A stretch of 64,000 nucleotides of DNA from Luscinia megarhynchos (Eukaryota > Chordata > Aves > Passeriformes > Turdidae). The position numbers were made by a program, and so were the translations under genes. The stretch covers positions 10,028,146 to 10,092,145 of the forward strand of contig JAPFBE010000002.1 in assembly GCA_034336665.1 (NCBI GenBank), read 5' to 3'. Below the pieces are notes generated by a model, which made no database searches, was not told the origin of the DNA, and saw only the letters and a program-made list of their open reading frames with translations. This document shows, in pieces, positions 37,537 to 50,600 of this stretch; positions within the stretch are counted from its first letter, which is position 1, and each line of letters starts with the position of its first letter.

Positions 37537-38013
37537 GATACTGAACCTGAGTCCTGGAGAGTTAATTTTCTTTCCAATAGCCAGTACAGTGTGATGTTCT
37601 GCATTCAGCATGAGACTGATGTTGATAACACACTGCACAAGGACCTGGGAGGGAGCATGGCCAGGACAGCTGACCCAAACTGGCTAAAGGGATATTCTGG
37701 ACCACAGAACATCATGTGCAGTATTTAAACTGGGGGTCATTGAACAGGAGAGACTGATTGCTGCTGAGGAAGAAGCAGCAAGGTGGTGAGCAGTTGTATC
37801 GTGCACCACTTGTTTCCCTAAGAGAAATTAAACCAATCTCCTTCTCATTACAATTATTATGGTGCTATTATAATATTTTATTTTGCATCCATTATTAAAT
37901 TGTTCTTATCTCAAGCCGTAAGTTTACATTTTTCCTGGTTCTTCACCACACAGGGCAGGGGGAAGCCAGTGAGTGGCCATGTGGTTCTTAGTGTCTGGAG
38001 TTGAACCATGACA
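37537..38013 (+). mobile_element. Solo LTR, ERVL-like, antisense to CTDP1, internally deleted
   Basis: The right end is precise (TTGAACCATGACA, ending at 38013). The left end near 37537 is inferred from resemblance to the family's GAGTTAATTTTCTT and TGTTGATAACAC segments. In order it shows GGCCAGGACAGCTGACCCAA, a TATA-like TATTTAAA at 37722-37729, GGTGGTGAGCAGTTG, ATTAAA at 37894-37899 (polyadenylation signal), and AATTGTTCTTATCTCAAGCC, shared exactly with the LTR at 13729-14149. Compared with my memory of the family, about 90 bp are missing between the TTGATAACAC and AGGACCTGGGAGG segments. No target-site duplication is visible. Sense orientation is plus, opposite to CTDP1. Confidence 0.8.
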
Positions 38014-41000
38014 GCCTGGCCTCATCCATGTAATGGTACTGGCCATAGGCTCCGATAAAGTACAATTATCAATTTCCCTGGATATATGGATGCGCACAAG
38101 CAGGAAATGTGAAAAGGTGTTTCTCTGGGCACTAAATGACTAGACAGACACAGCACTTCAAACATGTAACAAAAACTGAGACTACAGTTTTCTAATTGGT
38201 ATCTGAGAATGAGATAGCCACACTGATGCAGGGACAGGAGCAAGGTTTGAAATGCCAGGCAGGGGACGAGACACTTCTCTGTTTGACTAGGAATAAAATC
38301 ACTTTACAGGTCCTCTGCCAGAACACATTTCACAGCTGACCTCACTCACATACCCTGGCTCCTTCTCAGCCTGCACAGGTAACCCTGAGGGGCGAGGGGA
38401 AAGCCTGGCCACATACTAAGATCTTGGCAGGCAGTTCTGACCCCACTGCTCAGGTGCTGTTTATTCACCCTTGCTAACACCTGGAACGCTAAAAAAACAT
38501 TCTGGTACTACCATTCAGTGGTCTGAAGCAAACAGCAACATCAGCTGAGACACATTTTTTTCTGTTAATATGCAAGCTTTACATGTTCTCTACCTAACAA
38601 GAACATACTTTGCAAGAACATTTACTGTGATGGGTTGTCTGATGGGTTATTTCACTGCAACTGGCAAAACATACACTGTCATGTATTCAATTGTGTTTTC
38701 CAGTAAATACTGGGATAGCTGAAGGCACACTCAAGCCACAGTGGTAATCTGAGAAACAGCAAAAGGAGGCTCTGAACAGGAGAAATTTCCCTCAGCAAAC
38801 AGGGACCTCTTCTGTGCAATGCAGTGGCAATATGCTTGGTCACATGTAAAGGACATGTTTGCTGCTATGACATCTGCTGTGGTGTGGGGAATTAAAACAT
38901 CCCCATTCTGCTTTCCAGGTGCATGGCTGACAACAGTGCAGGGACAGATCTCCATGACTGGCTTGATGCAACAGTCTTCTGAAGCAAGTTCAAGTTTTCT
39001 AAAATATTTTTGTTCTTCCCAATGGAAGAACCTATTAGGAGTTCAAGTGATTAATAAACTACTTGGAAATGGGAATATCTACCCATTTTGATTCCTAGAT
39101 TCCCCCCTCCATTAAGAAGCAGCACTGCTTCTCTTCTACAAACATTTTTAGCACACGCTTCAAGCTGGCATTTTAATTGAAGATATACACTGCTGTTTAG
39201 CAGCCATTAAAGACTTGCAGGGATCAAGATTAATGCACATTAGTTATTATGTGGAATTTAAAGTACTTTTAGAATTCATTAGGGAAACTAGAGCTATTTT
39301 TCTTGATCGGAACAATGTTGCCTTACAGTATTCCTGCTAATGTCCTAGGTCTCAACACAATGAAGGATTAAAAACCTTCACTGACAGTTCTTAATGTAAC
39401 TTTTGGTTTCCTTATTCTCAAGAGATATTTAGATATCCATATATCTTACTAAGGAAAAACATAAGTTGTTTAATAGCTCATAAATTTCACTGAAGCATTC
39501 AGCTTGACTAAAGGAAAAAATGCAGCCTAAATCACCTGAGGGGCAGCCCCCTGCTAATCTTCAGTTCCCAGTACAGCTCTCTCACCAAAGCAGTATGTTA
39601 TGGGCTTGCCTCACCCTGAACTTCTGCTTTACATCTTTCTTATACCACACCATTAGCCACAGATGCAAAACAACATTTGTATCTATGGACTGCTGGAATG
39701 GGCTAGTGGTGCTGGGGGTCATAAGTCCATAAATACACAGTGCTGGAGGAACTCTTATGTGAGGGGAAGCAGGTTACTGGAACCTGGTGTTGTTAACTAC
39801 TCCTGTGCAGGAACAGAAACACATCCAAAACAATCTGATGCTCCAGTTTCTTACCAGAAGTCAGATTCCATCAGAGGAAGGAACTGTCCCCTCTGTGCAT
39901 CGTAAGTGCTCTGAAGTTGAAGACAGAATGAAATGGTTTTTCTACTCCTCGCTTCTTGAGTGAACACTAGGAGCTCAGGTTTTTAAATTCACTCAGGGTT
40001 CTAGTTCTTGCCCTGGCAATCACATGAACCAAGCTGGGGGCTGCTCATTCTTCACGGTGGCAGACCATTAAGCAGATCAAGTCAGTAACTCCCAGATACT
40101 TTTCCCATTATCCTAGTTTCTTGCACCCTTCATTTCTTCAAACTTAAATTATGCTTTTGGAATTTTTTGGATCTAGGAATACCTAAATGAAGTAGCATCT
40201 CTCGCAGCTGGGCTAGAGGAACCAGCATCAGGTAGCTGCCCTTTGTGCATTGTTCTGAAAACTCTTCACTCCCACAACCTAGAAACTCAAGGGGTAGCAT
40301 TACATTATCAAGAGTTCTCCTTGTCTGGAAGCTTCTCATAGGGGGTCAGACAGCTCCTAGTACCCTGGGTTAGAGTTAGACTGGAATGTCATCAACACAA
40401 GCTTGCTTCCTTCTTCACAAGCATGTAACTCTGCTGTAGGCTCCTAGTTTTTCAACTTCAATCTCAGCAATGTGGGTTTTACAGATCACTTAACTGTGAT
40501 ATATTAATTAATGCAAACAAAACATTCTTTATTCTGAGACAAACTCATTGCTACTGCACAAGCACAAGCAAAAGAGAGCTACATGAAAAGACAAACATGT
40601 TGACCTAATTTCTTCTCACTAGTCTTGATTTCTGCTTAAGCCTAGGTTTGGGGTCCTGGAAGGGTGCCAGCATCATCCCTGCCACATATGGCCTCTTCTC
40701 CAAGCTAAAGTGTTGCCTTTCATTGCTTTGTATTTCTTCTTCAGCTGGTCCCACAGTTAAGCAAGAATCCTCTGCTAGAAAGGATGTCTCTTTTCTCTGT
40801 TCTTTCTCTCTGATTATGTGAATGCCTCTCATCATTTTTCAGCCCTCACTCGTCCCAAAATGATTGTAACAAATGATTTCTAAAGTCTGCTTCTACAAAA
40901 ATTCAGTTCTTGTAGACTGGTGCTTCTGCAGATATATTACTGAAAATTATTTTCCCTCAGGCTCTAGTCACTCCATTGTCCCAGGATGGAAGCTATTAGT

Positions 41001-41514
41001 TAATGGCTCTGCAGTGATAAAAGGCAATGACTGCAGAAAGACTTCTATTTCAAATACATTGACGCATTAGTGAGAAATCAATTATATTACTTCACTCAGA
41101 ACTCTTAAGTTATAGACAGTCATTGAATCATTATAGACAGCAAAAGTTAGAACAGAGAAATGTAAGAATAACAGCAATTCCATACATACTTTAGCATTTA
41201 CTAGTACATTCAAGGAGACAAGGAGAACAAGGCAAATACTCTCCTGCTTGATAACCTCTCTTGATTCCAAACTTTTGTCCCTAGAAAAAATGGCAACTTA
41301 GATTTCCCAGTTCATTTTACAGATATCAGCACAATCCTATTGAAACCACAAGTGAAACCTAAAGTGAATTGAGAAAAATAAGGATGTATTTTAACAGCAC
41401 TTTCTTAATAGTTGTAACATGCTAGAACATTCAGACTTTTAATTGCTTGTGTATCCTTCCCCTGAAGCACTGAAACTGTTAGAACTTAAAGTCGTGTAGA
41501 CTTGCACAGTTAGT

Positions 41515-41590
41515 GGTACTGAAACAGGTACACTGAAATACTACATGGTACTGAAATAGGAAAACCCATGACCAGTAAACGGTACTGATG
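41515..41590 (+). repeat. Irregular cluster of GGTACTGAAA motifs
   Basis: GGTACTGAAA occurs at 41515-41524 and 41547-41556, with the variants GGTACACTGAAA at 41527 and GGTACTGATG at 41581. The spacing is uneven, so this is an interspersed motif cluster rather than a clean tandem array. Confidence 0.5.
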
Positions 41591-44051
41591 ACTTACTAAA
41601 TAGAGAATCTGATCAAAAACATACTAAGACAAACTAGCTTTCTAAACTTATACTGAAAGCAGTACAAGAGAACTTTATGCTATTTGTCAGTTTTCCAAAG
41701 ACACTTCTTTTCCTGATCTCAATTGCATAATTGCTATATTAACTAACAGATATAACCATAGTATCAGTGAAAGCCAAGTAATAACTGCACATACAGACAG
41801 AAATGGACTGAATAAATTGAATTATTGCATCTGAACAACTTCTACATATTTTCATAGTTAGACAGTGAAAGAAGGTAAAAGGCAGACGTTCACTCTAACC
41901 ACATTGCATTTCAAAGCATTTTTAAGCTTCCCATCTGATGTGATCTAACACAAACACAAGTATTATAACCCACCACTTTGTGAGAAAAGTAGTCTTGTGC
42001 AGTTTGTATGTCTTTTGGCAATTTACATATTGTGGAGGGAAACATGAAGACATCACAGAGTTATGTTAAAATATCTCACACAAGTTCAAAACACCACTGT
42101 TCAGCTTTTTGGTGAACAATGAAAAAAACTTCCTAGAACTCTAACAACTTACATTATTCTTAACATAAAACTTAATAGATTTAGGTGACACTTTAAGTGG
42201 TGAACACCTCATTCATACCACCAAATGCTAAAGCAACTTGCCAAAAGAAGCAACATCATATCCATAGAGAAAGACTTTGGAAAAATCTCTTATAAAAAAG
42301 AAAGAAAGTTAAAAAATCAACTGCTGTTTATATTTGATAGGCCTGATGTGAAAAAAAGCTTATGTTTTTTGGATATAAATGTTACTGTTACCATTTATTC
42401 AAGTTGTTTAGGAACCCTGTACAAGAAAAATAGCTCAGATATTCTTTCCAAAAAGACTCACCCTAGGAGAAATCAGCAAAAGTCATTCAGTCTTACTGAA
42501 CTTCAGCTATGGCACCTGCTTTGTAAGACTTATGAAAAACCCCCCAGCTATTTGTGATAATATTGCTGTTTACAAGGACATGATCAGCACCACTGACCAG
42601 ACAAGAAGTCAGTACCACACTGGATATATTCCACTCTGCTGCTACAGCTGTGAGCAGAGCCAGCTCTCTTAGGACAGCTGACATGGACACAATAGGCATA
42701 CCTACAACTCTGGTCATTTTAGGACTGTGGGAAAGGCTATACCTTAAAAACATACAGATATACCTTCAAAATGCCTTGAGACCAATCCAGGCTCTCACAG
42801 TGCACATTAATTCTGTGCCAAGATTTGCTCGGTTGGACCTGAGAACTTTTAGACTGTGCAGTTCACTTTCTAAAAGCATTTAGGAGAATAAGAACCTCCA
42901 TTTTAAAAAAGGGAAAAAAACCAAAAAAACCCCTGCAGTGGAAATTTAGCAGCTTGACACTTTGAGCAAACACGCACAAGCTGTGCATTTGCTCCTTGTA
43001 GGAAATATAGAGAAATACAAGACCAAGACTGAAGTCTCATGATCGAAATGTGAACCAGCACTGTGGTTAATTTTAGCTGCAGTTAATAGCCTAGATGTGT
43101 GAAAGTTCACACTCTCAGTTTCTCTCCTGTGATTTTTTTTCCCCCTTATCCAGTTAATGATCTGAAGCTTTCCAAAACGCCTGTTCCTCCTTAACAGATA
43201 TTATATTAGACCTTCCCAGTAGCTCCAAGTATTTCAGAACACATCAGAAGCAGCAATGAAGTGAACAATGTCCTTCTGTGATTTTTCCTGAAGCAAACTT
43301 TGCATCTATCACTTGATGTAATTTTGTCAGGAGTCTTAGAACAAGAACCTTCCTCTTCAGCAATTGAATCAGCACATCTTTGCTCCCCCATCATGTTATG
43401 CATCTTTGAACATGCAACACACCTAGTTAGACCTGTATCTTCCCAGCAGTCTTTCAGTGATTTTGAATTTTGATTTTGCAGTAAATGAAGATTGAACCAG
43501 TTGAGTAGCTCAACATGCCCATGCACAGTGCAATCCCTTTCTCCTTTCTTCACTTTAATAATTTCAACACAGAAAAACTATTTTATCAAGAAAAAATTCA
43601 GGATACATCTCTTGACAAATAGAAAGAAGAAAGAATTTCATTTAAGAATACAGTAAGAAGAGAAACAGATATAAACATATAGAAGAATTAAAATTGCTTA
43701 TCCCTTTCTACAGGAATTGTAAGCCCTAGTACAGAAACTGGAAAACCGGAACTTTGGGTAATTATATCACATCTGAGAAGCTTTACTGATGAACTACACA
43801 AGCACATCTTTATTGAAGTCTCAACCCCAAGTCTGAATGTTTGAGTGCCAGGTGTCAAAGCAATCCCTTTCATTACAGAACAGTAACTGATATCAGAAAA
43901 ACAAGAGGAAGATGTTGCTCCCCCTTAAGTTCTACCTGCAACAACCCTCACGTTGGAATCCTCAGTGTCTTACAAAACAGAGTTTAAGTTTCTTACTGCA
44001 AACTCTGGACAGCAAAAGCAGCTCCATTCCATCTGCTCATCATAATAAAGT

Positions 44052-44071
44052 ACTTTCTAGTACTAGAAAGT
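44052..44071. repeat. Perfect 20-bp palindrome
   Basis: ACTTTCTAGTACTAGAAAGT equals its own reverse complement with no spacer. It is not part of any transposon I can see. Confidence 0.95.
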
Positions 44072-47000
44072 TAGGCTAGCACTTTTTCCATGCCTTCACT
44101 CTGGTAATACTATTATCCATGTTATATAACTGCAAAACAAATTGCTTTCGAAACAAAAGGGGATTTGAGAAAAAAAGCACTATCCAGTTCTGATGTTTGT
44201 ATCTCACTGAAAGTTTACAAGTTTCCAGCTTCCCAAGGGATTAAGAGCATGCTTATGTGAAGGAGAAAAATGTACAAATATGAGTAGTAGTTAGCTCCAT
44301 GTGTGTGATAGTTTTGCATCTGCAAAATTACCTACTTTTTTTTTATTAAAAACATTGTATTTCTTCCTTGAAAACTGGTTGGAAAAACTTGAATACCTTA
44401 AGGGGAAAAAACCAAACAAAACATATACTTTGAATTGATGGGTGCTTGCTCACATTGGTTCCTCTCTATGGACCAATACTCTTTTTGCTGCTTTGCTTTT
44501 GAAGATTAGTGAAATCTACGCATTTCTCCCCTTTGTCAAATAAATCCTAAGTAACTTCATCTGAAACATGATGTTATACTTCAGTAGGCACAAATGTGCA
44601 GTAGGGAAAGGTAATCTCTTTTAAGTATTCTGTAAGGCATCTATGAAAGATTTCTTATAGCTTTAACTTCCCTCACAGAATCACACAATTTTTAAAGAAA
44701 CCTAAGGCTACAGGGCTGTCAACACTGTTGTTTGAGCTCTTAAATGCCACCATCAAGAATGAGAGTAAAGAAAACTAAAGAAATGTATGCTTCCCAAATG
44801 AAGCTGCAAGCACAAAGCTTGCTTAATCACACATATCTTTCTTAAATCTCCTGATTTTAATAACTTTCATAATATTTTTCTAATGCATTAGATAGGCACA
44901 AAAAATATACAATATTCCAGATAAGCAAATGAAATGTATTCTAATAAGAATACACATTTTCCTACAAGATTCGTTGATGAGTCTTCAGGGCAAAACTGCC
45001 CAGCTTGAACTGCAGAGATCTTTCCATTGCACACAGGCTTATCCCTCAGAACTGATGCCAGGTTTTGGGTACAGTTGCCCATTTCCATCCCCTCTTCAAT
45101 TTTTATAAATAATTGTCAAAGATGAAAAGCTATGACTATTTATATCATTAAAAGCTGATCTCTTTACATCAATATATAACTTTTAGTATGAAAACTATTG
45201 CTTTTATCTTCAACATATACACAAGACAGTAATCACTTAAAATTTCTTCTTACAGAGACTGTAATTTGGATTTTTTTTTGCTAGTGAACATAGCTTTTGT
45301 CCCTGCTGCCCAAGAAATTATGAGTTTCAGTCTCTGTCTTATTGTATTTTATGATCCCCAGATAGGAACAACAATCAAGACATAAATAAATATACACACA
45401 TGCAGTAAGAACTTTGATTTCTAAAAGGAAGCCATCTGAACCGTGTAAGAGACTTGACAGTCTCCTATTAAAATCAAGGGTTTTATCAATTGTCCTTTCA
45501 GAAATCTTAAGATTATTTAAAAGCTCTTATGTAATGAAAACAGATGACAACTTTCTGAAGTCTAAGGAAAAAAAGAAGAAAAATGATGTTGAAGAGAGTG
45601 ATGAGAGAAGAGATGATGTTGAATACGCATTGAAGGGAGTATAAAAGCCTCAGCCAGCCCATGGGAATTATTCATTCACGTTCTTATTTATAGAAAGATA
45701 CTATGGCACATTCATTTAGAAGAGTGGCTTCAGATAATGGGAAGTCTAACCAATTACAAAGCTGTAAAACACTATCAGCAGGAGTAACTGACAGAATATC
45801 TAAGACAGACACTCCTGTACCTAAACTCTTAAGACATTCAAATAGCGTGATTCAGAAACCTCTCTTACTCCAGACTGGGAGCCACTGAAAGACATATCTA
45901 AATGAAAATGGTATCATACTATTATCCCTGCAAGAGTTGTACCATTCATAGAAAGGGTGCACCACAGCAGCAAGAAACTCCAGTTATGACTTTGCCATGC
46001 AAGATATGTGCTGCTTTATATCCAAAATACCTAATTTTAATTTACAAGAGCAGATTTTCATCTCTATTGTCTTTAGGATTTGATTTTGCTGGTTTATCTT
46101 TCCTCTGATCCCCCAGAAGTATCCAGTTCCTTACGTCAAGGGTATCATCCCTGACATTTCACATTGTTTCTATTAGTTTCCCTAAAATTTCTACCTTCCT
46201 TAACTTAAATTCTCCCTCACCCTCACAAGAAAAATCTGTAAAAATTGAAAAGTGATGAGATGGAGAAGGGTTCCCCCGCACAGAAGAACTGCAAAGTGTT
46301 TTGCTGGAGAAAAAGACATTCCTTGGATAAGCAATATAAATGTCATAGCTATTACACTCTAATATTCATCTTACATCTGTGCTCTAAGCTTCAGCTATAA
46401 AGCATCACTTTAAAGCTCATATATTTCCCTTTATGAACAGTGAAGGAGGTTAAATCCATGAAGAGCTGGAAGAAGAATTTCACAAACACAGGCAATGGGA
46501 ACAGTTTGAGGGGTTATTTTTAATATACAAGATTTAACAATACTACAACTCTGCAGGAGTTTCAAAGCTGCTTTAATTGGTACAGTGAAGGAAAACTTTC
46601 AAGGCTTGTAAAAGTTTGTCATTGTTGCTGAGCTCTTTTGGAAGATGAGCCTTTCTACTGACATGGCATTTCTCTTTCTTCCTTCCATATTTTGATGCAA
46701 TGTGTCCACAGTACCTAGAAAAACTGATTTTTATTTGGAACATCTTTTAATAACAGGCTATGTAACAAATATTTTTAGAGAAAACTATCCTTACAAAAAA
46801 ATGCTCCTTAGTTTTTACACCTGTACAAAACAGGTGCAACATGACTTTGTGGGGAGGATCATTTCCCTCCCTTTCTTCCCAGCAAGATACACAAAAATCA
46901 GACCAGTATCACAGGATAAGCTGGGTTATTCTTGACAACAGAAAACTCACGTTATTTGAGTATTATGAGGTACAACATGACCACATTGCAAGAGACTGCA

Positions 47001-47184
47001 AGCAAAATTTAGACCCACTGATGGACGCTAGGGCACTGCAAGACCCAGATTTATGTACTACAACTCAACAGAATGTTCCCAGATGGGTGCAAAAGCAGCA
47101 GAATAATGGAAAACACACTCAGAGACTCAATGGGAAAGCCCTTCAGAGATAGCACACTGGAAACATCTTATTTGGACTCAGTTC

Positions 47185-47665
47185 TGGAGGGTTTATAAGC
47201 TATTCAAAAGAAGCTGCTGGTCTGGAAGTTGTGCTGCTTGGAGGTGCTGGACCTGAATGTGTACAAACTCAGCTCCAGCATTTCAGTGTCCATTAGTATG
47301 TATCCAGCCCATAGTTACATTGCTCCGATACTTACTCCATGGTTCTCCACTCCTTCAGCGCACAGCATGGCCTCAGCACAGTGCTGATCCCAAGAAACAG
47401 AGAAGCTGTAAGAGTGGAGTGTGGATCTAATGAACATATACAAAATCCTGAACAGACAGTGTAAAGAAAATGGAGCCAGGTTCTTCTCAGTGGTGTCCAG
47501 TGAAAGGACAAGAGGCAACAAGCACAAACTGAAATACAGAAGTTCCCTCTAAACATCAGGGAACAGGTTCTCATTGTGATGGTGATTAAGCACTGGCACA
47601 GGTTATCCAAAGAGGTTGTTGAGGCTTTATCCTTGCTGATACTAAAATCAGCTGCACCATCACCT
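47185..47665 (+). mobile_element. CR1 LINE fragment
   Basis: The best-matching part is 47395-47660, in plus orientation: CTAATGAACATATACAAAAT, GGAGCCAGGTTCTTCTCAGT, GTGTCCAGTGAAAGGACAAG, AGGCAACAAGCACAAACTGA and AAGCACTGGCACAGGTTATC. These correspond to the end of CR1 ORF2 (the equivalent of the EHWHRLS...VV motif), with stops and indels. The left part, from 47185 to about 47395, is a weaker match. The 3' UTR tail is not evident after 47665. Confidence 0.8.
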
Positions 47666-50600
47666 TGCCTCTCCAGCTCTTTTGAGAACCGTCTTACACA
47701 AGTATTTCATGTTTCTCAAACACCAGAGAAATCATCAAACACTGGAAATTTTACAATCATGTGAAGAACCTGATGCAGAACAGTGCTAGATGAGGCTTGC
47801 AGAGATATGAAATTATTCATCTTTGTTATGGAATCTGCATCCAGTGCTGAGCACCTGGGCATCCCTCTGAGGGCCAGAAGAACTTGAGGAGACACATCTG
47901 ACACTCCAATACTCTTGCTTGTTCTCCCCATCTTTCACCCAAATATATTCCAAAACTTTTAGAAAAATCCCAGCAGCATGCTGGTTCTGCCTCCAGCACC
48001 ACAGCACTAGAACACAGAGATGAGCAGACTTGCTATAATGAGATCTACTTTTCCCATCATTTTCATTCTCTGCTGCCTCAAACCCAATCCATTGCTTCCC
48101 AAATGCAGCTGTGGTGGTGATAATCAATCACTGCATCCTCCAGTGTTTTATGTACTGATGCATTAGCTCTCAGAGAAAGAAGAACCACAGCCAAATAAAC
48201 CCAGGCTATACATTATAAAGACAAGATATTAAGTGATCTATCTCTGCAAATCTGCTGAAAATTTGAATTTCTTCTCCATGGACAACTAGAAAACAATGGA
48301 AAAAACAGAAAACAGGAACATAGATTTCTGTGGCTGGAAGAGTTTCCAGAGTGTCATCTTTCTCATTATGGATTTGGGAAGAGGCTCCTTGCAAAATTCT
48401 GCAAAAGGAAAAACTTCTCAGGGGCTACTCAAGGTTGCTGGGAAAAAACTCTATAGATTCCCAGAGGCTTGCTTCCTACAACTTCCTTCAGCTCACCTGA
48501 ATGTATCTGGTTTTCTGCCTACATTTCTGTATGTGGATGTAACACAACTTCAAGCAAGAATACACCACATGACCATTGAAAACACTGAGATTATGGTAAT
48601 TAATGACTAAGACTCTACTGAGAGCAGAGTGAATATGTGAATCACATACAATTTTCTGATTTTCTCAATGCAGCGGCAGCTCATGTACTTAAAGCTGAAG
48701 ATGGTACAAATTGCCTGTTAGGCTCTTCCATGGGTGTGTAAGAAAACGTTTGTACACATTACAGATAATTAAGCTGTTGGCTGCTTGCTTTCCTAGATAA
48801 GCATCCTAAGCAGAGGAAAGAACTTCTAATTATTGCAGCTTTTCACTTCTAAGTCTTGTAGGTTGCAAATACAATTTATATACGTAGCCAAGAGAAGACT
48901 TTCCAACACAAACTGTAATTTTTCAGTGTAACTGGATGACATTAGAGTGTTACAGACAACATTACAGGAGTAAAGCTAACTGTAAAATTGCAGAGAAGAC
49001 TTCTCTGAACAAAACTGGAGGCAAACTGCAAGGACATCTTTCCCCTACATACTGAATATTCAAATTCCTTTTCTCAAGCACTTTTTCTTAGTTTTCTTGA
49101 CAACTGGATGCACACTGTTTACCAACAAAACTAATCAGCAGCCAGAAATATAACTGTAGTTTAATCTGCAACTTAACTGAAGCTGTAGTAGGTATATTTT
49201 CGGTAACAGCTTGAAACTTTGGGCCATTAAAATCATTAACAAGCTTGAAGATATGAATGACTCATCTACTTAAGTGCTTTCATAAAGAAATTGAGCCATG
49301 CATTCGTTTGCTTATACAGCTGTTTTTACCATTTATCAGTGTCATGCTTATAATTTAAATAATTTCACCACTCGAAAATTTAAAATAATGTACTGCGATG
49401 TCCCAACATTTAAATGATCAAGAAATAACTGCAAAATTGTGTTCACTGTCTAGATATATGAATATCAAAAGAGATTAAAAAAAGGAATCCAACTCTGTAA
49501 GTGTATAAAGGTTTAAAGAGAGTAATGCCAGTGACTTTTTTACTTTTGTCCTATTGACACTGTATGCATTGAGACAGTACATTTGGCATTCATGCACGTG
49601 GGCTTTGCAGTTGATTAAGGCAGAAAAAGGGTTTTATTCTGAGCTCTCAGTTCATTCTCTGGATTGAAAGTGCATTAGTGGCCCACAGCAAGCTCTGGGA
49701 GTGAAAACCCATCTTACACTGACCTAAAGGAAATGATGCATCCTGAGATTCCTCTGGGAACCACACCAAAGCATTGCTTCAAAGGCACACTCCTCAACTA
49801 GGGTTAAAACACTAATGGAGTTATACAACCTCCAGGTACCAAGGGCACCCTCACTACCATTTGCTTCTTGGCTGAGTACTTACTTTGTGTACAGAAACTC
49901 CTTCATTTCTCACAACTGCTTTCAAGCATTTGCCACTAAAGGTCCTATCGTTTCCTCTCTGATTTACCTCTGAGGAAACCTGAAATAAATAATATATCCA
50001 TTTATTTTGCCATTTTGCCAATTGTTTCCTGAACAGTTAGAGTAGTTCAAACTATACTTGATGATTATAAGCTTTTAGACTTGTTCACAATAATTTTTCT
50101 GTATGAGATCATAAAGCTTAATTTGTTAAAGTAAAGAATTAAATAAAAAGCTTCTCTACCACAGCAGCAGAAGAAAACTAAACACAAAATCTAAAAGTGA
50201 AGGACATACAGACCAGATGTGGAAGTTTAAGATATTAATGGAAAGATAATTTATCTTTAAAAACCTAACAAATTGATATAGATTTTACCTAAAAAAACCA
50301 CATGGGAACACACTATCAGATAGCACAGAAAATCAAATGAAGAAGAAAAATATTTTTTACAAATTCTGAGGTTTTTTTACTTGTATTTGAGAATTCCATT
50401 CAATTTTTCCAAAAAGCAGTGCCAACCTCCCTTTCTAACAGTGTTCTCTCTTGAAACAGATCTCCCAAATACCCTTTTATTTGTCTAAATTATTTTTTCT
50501 TCGTTTTTAAATGGAAATTAATATTTCCCTAAACTATTAATATAGCTAGGCATGTCAGACATTTTTCTCCTCTCTACTATCAAATAAAATAGTGTATTGA

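Larger units (their letters stand above)
38014..47184. other. Intronic DNA of CTDP1, nothing recognised apart from short repeats
   Basis: AT-rich intron with chance ORFs up to 115 codons. A TAAT-rich segment near 39140-39290 has the look of noncoding conserved DNA, but I cannot test conservation. A perfect palindrome at 44052-44071 and a cluster of GGTACTGAAA motifs at 41515-41590 are reported separately. Confidence 0.55.

Noticed and set aside
47332..47610. 92-codon minus-strand open frame
   Set aside because: It is antisense to the CR1 fragment at 47185-47665.
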